Assembly (NCBI GenBank): GCA_964617955.1
Contig: CAZTXB010000004.1
Location: forward strand, 1-64,000
Length of the DNA: 64,000 nucleotides
Direction: 5' to 3'
Source: JABWCE01 sp964617955
GTDB taxonomy: Bacteria; Bacteroidota; Bacteroidia; NS11-12g; UBA9320
The notes under the pieces are model-generated. The model saw nothing but the letters and a program-made list of their open reading frames with translations. It was not told the DNA's origin and did no database searches. Positions within the stretch are counted from its first letter, which is position 1; the number at the start of each line of letters is the position of its first letter. Below, piece after piece: positions 8,654 to 18,298 of this stretch. The position numbers were made by a program, and so were the translations under genes.

Positions 8654-11452
8654 CTATTTTTTATGGAACTTCACTCTGTTGCTTTTCTCTCCTTCTTTCA
8701 GTTCAATAAAGTACATGCCTTTTGCAAATGCGCTCAGGTTAAGGGGAAAGTGATTTCCGTTTAGGTTTTCAAGTTTGCCAATTATTTTTCCGCTGAGGTC
8801 GATAATCGTCAATTCACCGTCTTTGACTGGATTGGCAGTGTAAACATTTAGAACCTCTGATGCCGGATTAGGATATACTTCCATATGGTTTTTCAGGGCC
8901 TGGTCGATGCCGGCCAATTGAACGTGATAGCATTGAGAAGTATCGGTACAGGAATTTTGGGTAACGGAAACGGCATAATCTCCCGTTTTTTTAGGGAAGA
9001 AACTTTTGTACTCCTCACCCAAAATTGGTGCCATATTTTTGTTGCAATCCAACCATTGGTAAATCGCGCCATTAGCATCCGCATGCAAGGATAAGTCGAT
9101 GGGAGTTACTGTAGTCAGAACTTTATTGACCGTTAGCTGGAGCGTGATGCTGCTGTCGCACCCCTTGGCATTGGGTATAATCTGGTTATAAGTTCCGCTT
9201 TCGGTATACACTTTATTGTGGAACACAAAATGCTTGCAAGCCGTGGTTTTCACTTCACTAAACGAGTTGTTAATGCTTAGGTTGAGTGTAATGTTGCTAT
9301 CGCATCCCTTGCTGTTTTTGAGGGTTTGCAGGTAGTTGCCCGATTTGTTGTAAGTTTTTCCATTCAGTGAAAACGAATGGCATGCTTCCTTGTCCATTTT
9401 AAAGGCAGTGCTGTGATTTATGGTAAGGTCCAGGGTAATGTTACTGTCGCACCCGGCAGCATTGATAATAGTTTGAGCATACATGCCGCTGGCCGTATAG
9501 GCCTTACCGTTTGAAGAATACTCGTCGCAGGCCACCTTTGTCACTTTGGAAGCCGTTGTTTTTAAGATGGTTAAATTCAGGGTAATGGCTGAATCACATC
9601 CCGCTTTGTTTTTAATGGTTTGATTATACTTTCCACTGGCCGTATAGGTTTGTCCATTGAGCTGGTATGTATCGCAAGATTTCGTATTCAGAGTGCCTGC
9701 GGTGTTTAAAAAGGTGAGTTCAAGTAATAAAAAACTATCGCACCCGGCCTTATTAACCAAGGTTTGGGAATGGCTACCGGCTGTAGTATAAGTGATTCCA
9801 TTAAGGGTATAGCTTTTACATGCCGACTCATACAGCGTTTGAATAGTGGTCGTATTCACCGTCAGCTTTAAGTTCACAACGCTGTCGCAGCCTGTCGAAT
9901 TTTTTAATTTGGTGCTGTAGTCTCCACTCTTGTAATAGGTGTTGCCATTGAAGCTATAGCTGTTGCATGCAGCGACTTTAAGGTCTGTTCTGCTCGCTTT
10001 GCATAAACTGAGTTTTAACACAAACCCATCCTCAGTACCAACCGGCGAATACTGTTGTGTTCCTGATCCCGGATCAAAATCCATTTTGGTTGAAACAAAG
10101 CCTCCGGCAACATAAACTGATTTCAGATTGTCGACAAAAATGCTTGTCCCTCCGTCAGCATCAGCATTTCCCAAACCGTAAGCCCATAGGTAACTTCCTG
10201 AAACATCGAGCTTGGAAATAAACACATCCCAACTGCCATTTGAAGTGATATTGCTGGTACTGCTTGAAGGATCAAAGTCGGCTACATCTGAAAAAATCCC
10301 GGTGGTATAAACGCCTTTGGCATCATCAAGATATATGGATCCTCCTTTATCCTCATAGGTACCGCCCATGCTTTTTGCCCAAACAAACCCTCCGGAACTT
10401 GAGAGCTTCCAAACATACACATCGGTACCACCGCTGGCATTCATAGTGTAAACTTGTCCTTTTCCTGTTCCGGGATCAAAATCAGGAGAGGATTCGTAAT
10501 ACCCGGTACTATAGGCATTACCATTGCCATCCACCGCGATGCCCCTTCCTTCATCTTTTCCACTTGAACCGGTTGAAACTGCCCAGGAATAATTGCCTTT
10601 GGCGCCCAGTTTACAAACGAAAATATCGATGTCATTTACTGATGAAAGATAAACTGTTGATTTTGGATCCGGATCAAAATCAGCTGTTGAGCTGAAAGAG
10701 CCGGTGGTGAAAACATTCGTTCCAAGGGAATCGAGTGCTATACCAAAGCCGATGTCATCGGCGTTGCCACCCATTTGATCTGCCCATACATAATTTCCTT
10801 TGCCGTCGAGGTTGAGAACAAAAATATCTTTTCCTCCTGCCGAAGTAAGGCTATAACTGCCTTTAGGGCTGGGGTCAAAATCGACTGTACCGCTAAAAAA
10901 GCCCGTAGTGTAAACATAGCCTGCGCCTGAAACTGCAACTCCGTTTCCAATATCTTCAGAAGAGCCACCCATGCCGGAAGCCCATACAAACTTACCAGAG
11001 GCATCGAATTGGCATACAAAAATATCTTTACCTCCGTTGCTGCTAAGAACCGTGGATGAACTTCCAGGATCGAAGTCTACAGTATCCTGAAAAAATCCGG
11101 TCACACAAATATTTCCAGATGCATTTACACAAATGGCGTTGCCGGCCTCATCGGCACTTCTGCCTATATTAACTGCCCATACAAATTTCCCATTGGCATC
11201 CAGTTTACAAATAAAAATATCCTGTTTGCCATTTGAAGTTAAATAAGACGTTGCGGACGGACTGGGGTCAAAATCTACCTTTCCTAAAAAATAGCCGGTA
11301 GAATAAACATTGCCCGACTTGTCCACAGCTACAGCATTGGTTTGATCATAGTCCGATTCGCCCATGGTGGCCACCCATTCAAAATTGGGTTTTTGTGCAG
11401 AGGCCGTCAGAAGCACTCCAAAAAGAATAAACAAAGTCAAAATATTTTTCAT
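8654..11452 (-). CDS. Large T9SS type-A cargo with SBBP-type and GCDS repeats
   Basis: Secreted or surface protein of 932 aa with three parts. After signal peptide MKNILTLFILFGVLLTASAQ, seven repeats of about 65 aa resemble SBBP beta-propeller blades (patterns ...VYTTGFFSGTVDFDPS..., DIFVCKLDA-G--VWA). Six repeats of about 50 aa follow, each with the pattern AC-SY--NG-TY--SG-Y-Q---N--GCDS-ITLNLTIN and two conserved Cys. An Ig-like segment (about 780-845) comes next, then a complete type-A sorting domain (EVYPNPASEVLNV...KGMYFIELKEG...KFHKK). The repeats suggest adhesion or a structural surface role, but no ligand can be named. Monocistronic; the RND-operon terminator lies just upstream. Confidence 0.88.
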   Translation of the reverse strand: MKNILTLFILFGVLLTASAQKPNFEWVATMGESDYDQTNAVAVDKSGNVYSTGYFLGKVDFDPSPSATSYLTSNGKQDIFICKLDANGKFVWAVNIGRSADEAGNAICVNASGNICVTGFFQDTVDFDPGSSSTVLSSNGGKDIFVCQFDASGKFVWASGMGGSSEDIGNGVAVSGAGYVYTTGFFSGTVDFDPSPKGSYSLTSAGGKDIFVLNLDGKGNYVWADQMGGNADDIGFGIALDSLGTNVFTTGSFSSTADFDPDPKSTVYLSSVNDIDIFVCKLGAKGNYSWAVSTGSSGKDEGRGIAVDGNGNAYSTGYYESSPDFDPGTGKGQVYTMNASGGTDVYVWKLSSSGGFVWAKSMGGTYEDKGGSIYLDDAKGVYTTGIFSDVADFDPSSSTSNITSNGSWDVFISKLDVSGSYLWAYGLGNADADGGTSIFVDNLKSVYVAGGFVSTKMDFDPGSGTQQYSPVGTEDGFVLKLSLCKASRTDLKVAACNSYSFNGNTYYKSGDYSTKLKNSTGCDSVVNLKLTVNTTTIQTLYESACKSYTLNGITYTTAGSHSQTLVNKAGCDSFLLLELTFLNTAGTLNTKSCDTYQLNGQTYTASGKYNQTIKNKAGCDSAITLNLTILKTTASKVTKVACDEYSSNGKAYTASGMYAQTIINAAGCDSNITLDLTINHSTAFKMDKEACHSFSLNGKTYNKSGNYLQTLKNSKGCDSNITLNLSINNSFSEVKTTACKHFVFHNKVYTESGTYNQIIPNAKGCDSSITLQLTVNKVLTTVTPIDLSLHADANGAIYQWLDCNKNMAPILGEEYKSFFPKKTGDYAVSVTQNSCTDTSQCYHVQLAGIDQALKNHMEVYPNPASEVLNVYTANPVKDGELTIIDLSGKIIGKLENLNGNHFPLNLSAFAKGMYFIELKEGEKSNRVKFHKK

Positions 11453-11554
11453 TTCAATTGATTTTTACTAAACAAACTAATTGTTTTTTAAGCAAATAAC
11501 CTAAGCAAATGAAAGTTTGTTTATAATATGACTTTTAAAATATTTATAACTTTC

Positions 11555-11592
11555 AAAAAAAAATACCGCTGATCTTTAACAAATCAGCGGTA
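11555..11592 (-). terminator. Rho-independent terminator of the efflux operon
   Basis: Perfect 10-bp stem (11564-11573 with 11583-11592, arms TACCGCTGAT/ATCAGCGGTA) and a 9-nt loop. On the minus strand it is followed by nine T (complement of 11555-11563). It lies 22 nt beyond the RND pump stop codon. Confidence 0.9.
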
Positions 11593-11613
11593 CTTTTAGG
11601 ATTAAATTAAAAC

Positions 11614-14600
11614 CTAGGCTGTAAGCCTTTTAACCAGGCGTTTGCTGCGTTCCTTGAGTTTAACAGAAATCAGATACATGGCCGGCACTAATATCAAGGT
11701 GAGAAAGGTTGCAAAACCCAACCCAAAAATCATAGTCCAGCTCAAAGGACCCCAAAATGCCACGCTATCACCACCAATAAAAATATGTGGATTCAGTTCC
11801 GTAAACATCGTTACAAAATCAATATTCAGCCCAATGGCCAATGGAATAAGTCCCAATATGGCAGCAGAGGCTGTTAAGATAACCGGTGTCATTCTGATGC
11901 GCCCTGCCTCAATGATTGCAGCCTTGCTCTCCATGCCCCGCTCAATGAGCTCATCGGTGAATTCGACCAGTAATATTCCATTCCTTACTACAATACCCGC
12001 TAAGGCGACAATGCCAATTCCGGTCATTACAATAGAAAACTCCATTTTAAAAATGGCGAATCCCAGGAGCACTCCAATAATGCTAAATATAATCTCACTG
12101 AGAATGATCAGAGGTTTGCTTATGGAGTTGAACTGTAAAACCAAAATGAGGATGATAAGGCCGATGGATGAGAGAAGCGCCATTCCCAGGAAGGCTCCGG
12201 TTTCCTTTTGCTCCTCCTGCTCCCCTCCCATTTTTACGGTGATGGTTTCAGGCACCTTAAAATTGTTTACTGCTTCGGTAACCTGAGCCACCACTTCATT
12301 AGGATTATAGTCTCCCAAAACGTTAGAAGAAAGGGTAACGAGTCGTTTTTGATTTTTTCTTTTGATACCTCCATAGGTATTGCTATAGTGTATATCAGCC
12401 ACCGAGCTTAATGGAACTTCCCTAATCAATCCCCCCATGTTCATATCCCTGTAGGTGATTTTTAAATTCATCAGCTGGTTAATATTGTCCCTTTGGCTTT
12501 TATTAAATCTCAGTTGTATCGGATAATCGTCGTTTTCATCCTTAAATTTAGAGATTTCCTTGCCATACACAGCGGTTCGAATCTCCATGCCAATTTGGGC
12601 GGTGCTAATGCCTTCGTGATTCGCTCGTTCACGATCAATATCTACCACAATTTCAGGTTTAATATTAACCAAATCGGATTTCAACTCCTCGACTCCTTCA
12701 ATATTAATGCTGTCCAAATAGCGCTTCATTCGGGTACTGTTGTCTATCAATTCATCAAAATCATCGCCGGCAATCTCAATGCTTATAGGTTTAGAGGTAG
12801 GAGGCCCGTTGGCTTCCTTTCCTACCGTAATGGCTACGCCAGGTATATCCTTAACGGCTTCTCTGATTTTGGACAGGTACTTTGAGGTAGATTCGCCATT
12901 TCTTTTATCAAACTCTACAAATGACACGGAAACTTTGGATTTATTGCTGGCCACGCTTCGGTCATTTTCCTGTGGGTCTGTGGCTCCGACAGCCACGTTG
13001 GAAATCACTGATTCTACTATTTTATTGTCATTTCCTAGAACCTTATAAATTTTTTCTTCCACCTGTTTGGTCACCTCGTCGGTGTACTTTTGGTCGGTAC
13101 CCACCGGTAAAGTGATGTAGGTGTATATAAAGTGAGGTTCTCCATCAGGGAAGAACACCACACTCGGTTTTCTGATGATCAAAAACACAATGGAGAAGAA
13201 AAGCAAACCTACTGTCCCTACCAGTAACCATATAGGACGCTTGGCCTTGAGACACCAGGTGAGCATTCTGGCATAATAATTCTGTATTGAAGGCCAGGTT
13301 TTGTTCTGAAACTTCTCTATCACTTTAGATAAAACATATTTATTTAACAGGAACAGCAAGAGCAGGGTAACAATAAAATTCCCCCCTCCAAAATTGCCTG
13401 TGAGGTACATGAGCAATGCTACAGAACCAAAAATAATGGACACCACTTTTGTGCCGCGCTTACTTTTGCGAATGACTTCAGGGTCTTTAGGATCCTTATG
13501 GGGTTTCATGAACTGAACCGCGAAAACAGGATTGATTATGTAGGCCACCAGCAGGGATGCCAGAAGGGTTACGATAAGGGTAACCGGAAGGAAAAACATA
13601 AACTTTCCGATGATTCCCTGCCAAAAGGCCAAAGGAACAAAAGGTGCCAAAGTGGTCAGAGTTCCGGAAAGAACAGGAAGGAACACCTCCCCTGCTGCTA
13701 GTTTGGCTGCCGTTTTTATTGGAACCTTTCCGTTGTCGAAAATACGGTGTGTGTTTTCAATAACCACAATGGCGTCGTCCACAACAATGCCAAGAGCCAA
13801 CAAGAAGGCGAAGAGCACGATCATATTCAAACTAAAACCAATAGCAGGAAAAACTAAAAAGGCAATAAAACATGAAAGAGGCACCGACAAGGCAACAAAA
13901 ACTGCGTTGGTAGCACCCATAAAGAACATTAGAATAAATGTAACCAATATAAACCCTATGATGATGGTGTTGATGAGGTCATGCAGAGTAACTCGGGTAT
14001 CGTTACTTTGGTCACCCGTTAAAACCACCTTCAAATCTTTTGGAAATTTCGTTTTCTGGAGTTCAGCCACAATGGCTCTGCTTTTGTCACTGGCCTCAAT
14101 CAGGTTCTCGCCGCTTCTTTTGATGATATTAAGGGTAAGTACATTTTTGTGATTCAATCTGGCATAACTCTCCTGTTCCTTGAATGCGTCCTTAACGGTA
14201 GCTATGTCTCTCAAATAAACAGCAGCCCCACTCATTCCCCGAATCATCAGGTTTTTGATTTGGTCAATGTTTTCAAATTCGCCTGAAATGCTCAAGCTCC
14301 TTTGCATATTTTCCATGATGATATTTCCACCGGCTATTCTCATGTTTTCGAATGCTACTGCATTTTCAATATCACGCAGGGTGATATTGGCAGCTTCCAT
14401 TTTATACATGTCCACATCAATCTGAATCTCTCTGTCCAGCGCCCCGACCAAATCTACGCGCGTTATTTCCGAAAGTGTTTCAATCTTATCTTCGGCCATT
14501 TCAGCATACTTTTTGAGCTGATTGAGGTCGTAGTCGCCTGAAATGTTAACGAACAAAATAGGCATCTCACTGAAGTCGAGTTCCATCACCGTTGGCTCTT

Positions 14601-15003
14601 TTGGCAAGTCGTTGGGTAAATCACTCCGGGCTTTGTCAACCGCATCCTTAACCTTGCGCTTGGCCTCAGTCACATCCACATCGGTATTAAATTCTACAAC
14701 CACCATCGAAAAATCCTGAACCGAATTGCTCGTGAGTTTTTTAACCCCTGAAATAGATTTGATTTGTTTTTCGATGGGTTTAGTTACCAAATTTTCAATG
14801 TCGGCCGGAGCTGATCCCGGATAAATGGTATTTATCATGATGGTTGGAATCACGATGTCCGGAAATTTCTCTTTTGGGAGGCTAAAGTAGGAGGCAATGC
14901 CAACCAGGGTGAGAATGATTGTAAAAATAAAAATACTGGTTTTGTTATTTATGGACCATGAGCTCGCAAAAAACTCTTTTGGTCCTTTATGATTTTCTGT
15001 CAT
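11614..15003 (-). CDS. RND-family efflux permease (inner-membrane pump)
   Basis: Proton-driven pump of a tripartite efflux system, 1129 aa, in the hydrophobe/amphiphile (AcrB-like) RND family. It has TM1 near residue 25, a large periplasmic porter loop, TMs 2-6, a second porter loop and TMs 8-12. The relay motif GIVVDDAIVVIENTHRIF places the acidic pair at about residue 408-409 in TM4, and the C-terminal TM block contains GIVALAGIVVRNGILLVEF. An extra hydrophobic stretch between the two halves (about 520-560) makes it longer than AcrB (1049 aa). It is the last gene of an operon with TetR, TolC and adaptor genes, 64 nt after the adaptor, and a strong terminator follows. Substrate unknown; solvents, drugs or bile-like amphiphiles are typical. 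Confidence 0.95.
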   Translation of the reverse strand: MTENHKGPKEFFASSWSINNKTSIFIFTIILTLVGIASYFSLPKEKFPDIVIPTIMINTIYPGSAPADIENLVTKPIEKQIKSISGVKKLTSNSVQDFSMVVVEFNTDVDVTEAKRKVKDAVDKARSDLPNDLPKEPTVMELDFSEMPILFVNISGDYDLNQLKKYAEMAEDKIETLSEITRVDLVGALDREIQIDVDMYKMEAANITLRDIENAVAFENMRIAGGNIIMENMQRSLSISGEFENIDQIKNLMIRGMSGAAVYLRDIATVKDAFKEQESYARLNHKNVLTLNIIKRSGENLIEASDKSRAIVAELQKTKFPKDLKVVLTGDQSNDTRVTLHDLINTIIIGFILVTFILMFFMGATNAVFVALSVPLSCFIAFLVFPAIGFSLNMIVLFAFLLALGIVVDDAIVVIENTHRIFDNGKVPIKTAAKLAAGEVFLPVLSGTLTTLAPFVPLAFWQGIIGKFMFFLPVTLIVTLLASLLVAYIINPVFAVQFMKPHKDPKDPEVIRKSKRGTKVVSIIFGSVALLMYLTGNFGGGNFIVTLLLLFLLNKYVLSKVIEKFQNKTWPSIQNYYARMLTWCLKAKRPIWLLVGTVGLLFFSIVFLIIRKPSVVFFPDGEPHFIYTYITLPVGTDQKYTDEVTKQVEEKIYKVLGNDNKIVESVISNVAVGATDPQENDRSVASNKSKVSVSFVEFDKRNGESTSKYLSKIREAVKDIPGVAITVGKEANGPPTSKPISIEIAGDDFDELIDNSTRMKRYLDSINIEGVEELKSDLVNIKPEIVVDIDRERANHEGISTAQIGMEIRTAVYGKEISKFKDENDDYPIQLRFNKSQRDNINQLMNLKITYRDMNMGGLIREVPLSSVADIHYSNTYGGIKRKNQKRLVTLSSNVLGDYNPNEVVAQVTEAVNNFKVPETITVKMGGEQEEQKETGAFLGMALLSSIGLIILILVLQFNSISKPLIILSEIIFSIIGVLLGFAIFKMEFSIVMTGIGIVALAGIVVRNGILLVEFTDELIERGMESKAAIIEAGRIRMTPVILTASAAILGLIPLAIGLNIDFVTMFTELNPHIFIGGDSVAFWGPLSWTMIFGLGFATFLTLILVPAMYLISVKLKERSKRLVKRLTA

Positions 15004-15067
15004 TTTTTATGAATTATTGACAATGGAAATTGTTAAATAAAAATAAATGTTATGAGGATGATAAAGA

Positions 15068-16207
15068 TTAAAATTTGATTTCATCCCCATCTTCTAATTC
15101 CTGATAACCTACGGTGATTAATTTGTCTCCGATATCTAATCCTGAGGTAATTTCGGTAAACCCTTCATACGTTTTTGAGATGGTTACCGCCTTGCGGGTT
15201 GCACGTGTGGTGCCATTTTTATCGATGGCTACCATTACAAAACTCTGATCTCCCACTGTTTTGACTGTATTTACAGGAACCACTATCGCCTTCTCTACAA
15301 AATAGTCGATAATTTTGATTTGGGCAAGCATGTTAGGCTTGTACTCAGGACTTGAACTCAATGGTACTTCGATACCGAAGGATCTGTTAATGGGGTCAAT
15401 AACTTTTGAAGTATAGGTGATGGATCCTTCCTCCGATTTTTTCAAATCGGGGAAATAGAGTTTTACTTTATTTCCTGTTTTAATTTTTCCGGCATAGGAT
15501 TCGGCCACATCGGCCTTAATTTTTAACTTGTTCGAATTCACGATGCGAAAGCAGGGATATCCTGGGGCAACTGTTTGACCCACTTTAGAAAACACAGCGT
15601 CAACAACGCCATTAATCGGAGATTTGATACGTGCCATACCTATTTGTTGGTTCATGGTTGCCAATTTCTTTTGAAGAGCCTCGTAATTATTTTTTGCAGT
15701 CAAATACTGTACCTCCGACCCCACTTTTTGATCCCATAGGTTTTTCTGTTTTTCGTACAGTATTCTTGCAAACTCAATTTGTTGCTTCAATTCATTTAAG
15801 GCTACTTCCGAAACCGTGTTATCTATTTCACCAAGGGTTTGCCCCACAGAAACCTGTTGACCTTCTTTTACAAAGATTCGCTGCAAGGTGCCCGGCATTT
15901 CAGGACTCACACTGGTATTCTGGTCGGCGTCAACTGTTCCCATAATTTCGATGTAATTGGTAAAAGGGGTATGGGAAACCGCCTCTACTTTAACAAGCTT
16001 AGCTTTTGAACGCAAGGCAGAGTTTGAATCTAAAGCCACAATTTCAGCCTCCAGTTTAGAAATTTTTGTATTGAGTGCTTTTCGGTCTTCCTTGAGTTTT
16101 GCCAATTCCTCTTTTTTCTTTTCTAAAACTCCGTTTTCTGAATTGCCGCAGGCTCCAACTAAAGCCGCACTTAGAATGAACAGTACTGATTTAAAAATTA
16201 GTTTCAT
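15068..16207 (-). CDS. RND efflux periplasmic adaptor lipoprotein
   Basis: Membrane-fusion (AcrA/HlyD-type) subunit linking pump and outer-membrane channel. The 379-aa protein starts with a lipobox (ALVGAC, Cys20). A coiled-coil-prone segment follows (about 28-60, KKKEELAKLKEDRKALNTK), then the lipoyl half-motif EGQQVSVGQTLGEIDN (about 115-130), the alpha-helical hairpin (about 130-190), the second lipoyl half (ARIKSPINGVVDAVFSKVGQ), and beta-barrel plus membrane-proximal domains to the end. It sits between tolC-like (31 nt gap) and pump (64 nt gap) genes on the same strand, as expected for one operon. Confidence 0.94.
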   Translation of the reverse strand: MKLIFKSVLFILSAALVGACGNSENGVLEKKKEELAKLKEDRKALNTKISKLEAEIVALDSNSALRSKAKLVKVEAVSHTPFTNYIEIMGTVDADQNTSVSPEMPGTLQRIFVKEGQQVSVGQTLGEIDNTVSEVALNELKQQIEFARILYEKQKNLWDQKVGSEVQYLTAKNNYEALQKKLATMNQQIGMARIKSPINGVVDAVFSKVGQTVAPGYPCFRIVNSNKLKIKADVAESYAGKIKTGNKVKLYFPDLKKSEEGSITYTSKVIDPINRSFGIEVPLSSSPEYKPNMLAQIKIIDYFVEKAIVVPVNTVKTVGDQSFVMVAIDKNGTTRATRKAVTISKTYEGFTEITSGLDIGDKLITVGYQELEDGDEIKF

Positions 16208-16238
16208 TTTTTTATATTTTAGTTTTTTGGGGTTGTAA

Positions 16239-17549
16239 TTAAAGTTTTCCGTAGGCCTTTTTTAATTCAATTTGAGCGTTGAGCAAATCGAATATGGCGT
16301 TGAGATAATTTGTTTGAGAAGTTTTTAACTCTTGTTGTGCATTGGTTATTTCCAGGTTTGAGCCTATGCCCTCCTTTAATTTCACACTGCTTATTCTTAA
16401 TATCTCATTGGCCAATTCCAAATTTTGCTTCTGAACCTCCAGAGTTTTTAAACTTCTGTTATACTTTACCAGGGCCGACTGGGCCTCGAGCTTTGAGGCG
16501 TTCTCAAATGCCTGAATTGTATTTTGAATTTGGGCAAGGTTAACGTCTCTTTTAATGAGTTGAGCCTTGTTGTTCATACCCGAAAATATTGGAATTCCCA
16601 TTCTGAAACCCCAGAATGAATTCGCATACCAAGTGTTGAAATTAATGGTTTCACTGAAATTATTTTGCTGATAATTCGCGAAAAAAGCAAGGTTAGGATA
16701 TTTGCTTACTTCAAAGCGTTTTTTATCAAGTGTGGTTAACGTTTGCTGACTTTTTAAGATCTGAAACTCAACCCTGTCTTTAGGACTAAATTCGTTACTT
16801 AAACTTTGATTGACCGCTTTATAGAGTGCTTCTAAATTATCTGTTAGTTCAATTGCCGACTCGATAGGCATACCCATATTAAGCTTTAGCAATTTTTCGG
16901 TGATCACCGCTTGGTCATTAAGGCTTTCCAACTGGACGTTCAGATTGGACAAGGTGAGTTTTAATCGGTCTACATCCACTTTTTCGGCAAAGCCATTCTT
17001 GTAATAGGCTTCCGTTTGGTTATATATGGTTTCGAGGGTTTTAATATTTTCCTTTAGCAGATCAACATTTTCTCTGGTGATGAGCACTAAATAATAGGCC
17101 TTGGTAACATTAACCGCCACTTCTTGTTTGTTCATGTTCGTTTGCAGTTTGGCCAAATCAGTCAAGGCCTGGGCCGCCTTCAGTCCAAGAAAATAACTCG
17201 CATCGAGCGCCAGCCAAGAAGCCGATACCACTGCACTGGTAGTGTAATTGTTACCAACGCGAATGGGTTCATTTTTACCGGTGGCTGGATTTGGAAACAC
17301 AAAAACCTGCTTTTGAATATTGTTCACAAACTGGACATTGGCGCTTACCTGAGGTATTCCAATGGCGCGTGTTTCCATGACCTGGGCGTCGGAGTACTTT
17401 TCAGAAAGTTCTTTGTTTTTTACATCAGGATGCGTCTTTAAGGCATAATCGACTGCCTCGTTCAATGAGAATCTTGATGACTGGCCTTGCATGGTGTGAG
17501 AAACCAGAATAACCAACAAGCTGAGCAAAATTTTAAATTTATTTTTCAT
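16239..17549 (-). CDS. TolC-family outer-membrane efflux channel
   Basis: Outer-membrane channel of the tripartite pump. The 436-aa protein has a signal peptide (about 1-23, MKNKFKILLSLLVILVSHTM) and two OEP repeats. The first begins FSLNEAVDYALKTHPDVKNKE; the second holds the long helix with SVKLKEGIGSNLEITNAQQE and ends LLNAQIELKKAYGKL. Predicted beta strands lie around WLALDASYFLG and GFRMGIPIFSGM. Length and motifs fit TolC/OprM. It is the first structural gene after the TetR regulator (49 nt gap), so adaptor and pump expression probably depends on the same promoter. Confidence 0.93.
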   Translation of the reverse strand: MKNKFKILLSLLVILVSHTMQGQSSRFSLNEAVDYALKTHPDVKNKELSEKYSDAQVMETRAIGIPQVSANVQFVNNIQKQVFVFPNPATGKNEPIRVGNNYTTSAVVSASWLALDASYFLGLKAAQALTDLAKLQTNMNKQEVAVNVTKAYYLVLITRENVDLLKENIKTLETIYNQTEAYYKNGFAEKVDVDRLKLTLSNLNVQLESLNDQAVITEKLLKLNMGMPIESAIELTDNLEALYKAVNQSLSNEFSPKDRVEFQILKSQQTLTTLDKKRFEVSKYPNLAFFANYQQNNFSETINFNTWYANSFWGFRMGIPIFSGMNNKAQLIKRDVNLAQIQNTIQAFENASKLEAQSALVKYNRSLKTLEVQKQNLELANEILRISSVKLKEGIGSNLEITNAQQELKTSQTNYLNAIFDLLNAQIELKKAYGKL

Positions 17550-17598
17550 TCGTTAATGGATAAGTTATTATTTATATGCTAAATTGGATTTATATTGA

Positions 17599-18198
17599 TT
17601 ACATGTTAACTAGGCTTTTATAAAAATACTCCCTACCTGATTCAGTGCAAATTCCATTAAAGTGGTACTTTATCATTTCCATGTACACTGCACCAAACTC
17701 ATAATCTATGTTGGAAAATAGCTCTGGGTTCGAAATGGTGTGTATCAGAGAAATGTAGAGTTGAGCAATAATTTCTGCATTGGCATCACTTCTGTAATAA
17801 CCCATTTGCATTCCTTTTAAAAGGTTATTTTTAAATTGGTTATAGATAAATTGATTGCTGTGGTTTTCAAACAATTTCCATGCATCAGGGTGATATTTCC
17901 TCAGGTCATAAAATACCGAGGGATTGGTCCCTTTTACCTCTTCCGAAATGAAGCGGCTAATTTTTATTATTTCGTCGATTGGATTGTCAGCTGCCTTTAA
18001 CGAACTCTGACAATACTGTTCCTTTGCTTTCAAAAAGTGATTAAAGGTTTTAATAACCAAATCATTTTTATCAGTGAAGCATTGATAGATGGTTTTTTTG
18101 CTCATACCTAACTCACGGGCGATATCGTCCATTGTTAAACTCTTTATCCCGAATTTTCGGAATAACCGATTGCACCCCTCTATGATTCTTTCTTCCAT
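17599..18198 (-). CDS. TetR-family transcriptional regulator of the efflux operon
   Basis: DNA-binding repressor, 199 aa. The N-terminal helix-turn-helix spans about residues 16-42 (SLTMDDIARELGMSKKTIYQ) and is typical of TetR proteins; the rest is an all-helical ligand/dimer domain without close signature. The ATG at 18198 is preferred over an in-frame TTG at 18201: it begins MEERIIEGC and follows a TAnnTTTG box (18206-18213) by 7 nt. It is the first gene of the TetR-TolC-adaptor-RND operon, so it probably represses its own transcription and the pump and is released by a pump substrate. A palindrome upstream (18244-18264) is a candidate operator. Confidence 0.92.
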   Translation of the reverse strand: MEERIIEGCNRLFRKFGIKSLTMDDIARELGMSKKTIYQCFTDKNDLVIKTFNHFLKAKEQYCQSSLKAADNPIDEIIKISRFISEEVKGTNPSVFYDLRKYHPDAWKLFENHSNQFIYNQFKNNLLKGMQMGYYRSDANAEIIAQLYISLIHTISNPELFSNIDYEFGAVYMEMIKYHFNGICTESGREYFYKSLVNM

Positions 18199-18205
18199 CA
18201 AGCGG

Positions 18206-18213
18206 CAAAAATA
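18206..18213 (-). promoter_or_regulatory. -7 promoter box of the TetR/efflux operon
   Basis: On the minus strand TATTTTTG matches TAnnTTTG exactly and ends 7 nt before the TetR ATG. Only a weak -33 match (ATG for TTG) is seen 19 nt upstream. Confidence 0.5.
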
Positions 18214-18243
18214 AAGAGAAAAACAATGGGAACATATAAAATC

Positions 18244-18264
18244 AAAAACGTTTCCATCGTTTTT
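18244..18264. promoter_or_regulatory. Candidate TetR operator palindrome
   Basis: Arms AAAAACG (18244-18250) and CGTTTTT (18258-18264) flank a 7-nt spacer. A second inverted pair, GAACATA (18230-18236) and TATGTTC (18266-18272), has nearly the same centre. The inner palindrome lies just upstream of the -33 region of the TetR promoter. It could instead act as a weak transcription terminator for the upstream giant gene. Confidence 0.4.
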
Positions 18265-18298
18265 TTATGTTCATTAAAAGAATTTAAGACAGGGTAAC

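Noticed and set aside
8562..8753. Short plus-strand reading frame at the 3' end of the SBBP-repeat gene.
   Set aside because: Largely antisense to the sorting domain of a well-supported gene, no promoter or family resemblance.
12208..14541. Several plus-strand frames opposite the RND pump gene.
   Set aside because: Composition follows the pump gene's codon pattern on the other strand; no start context or known motif.
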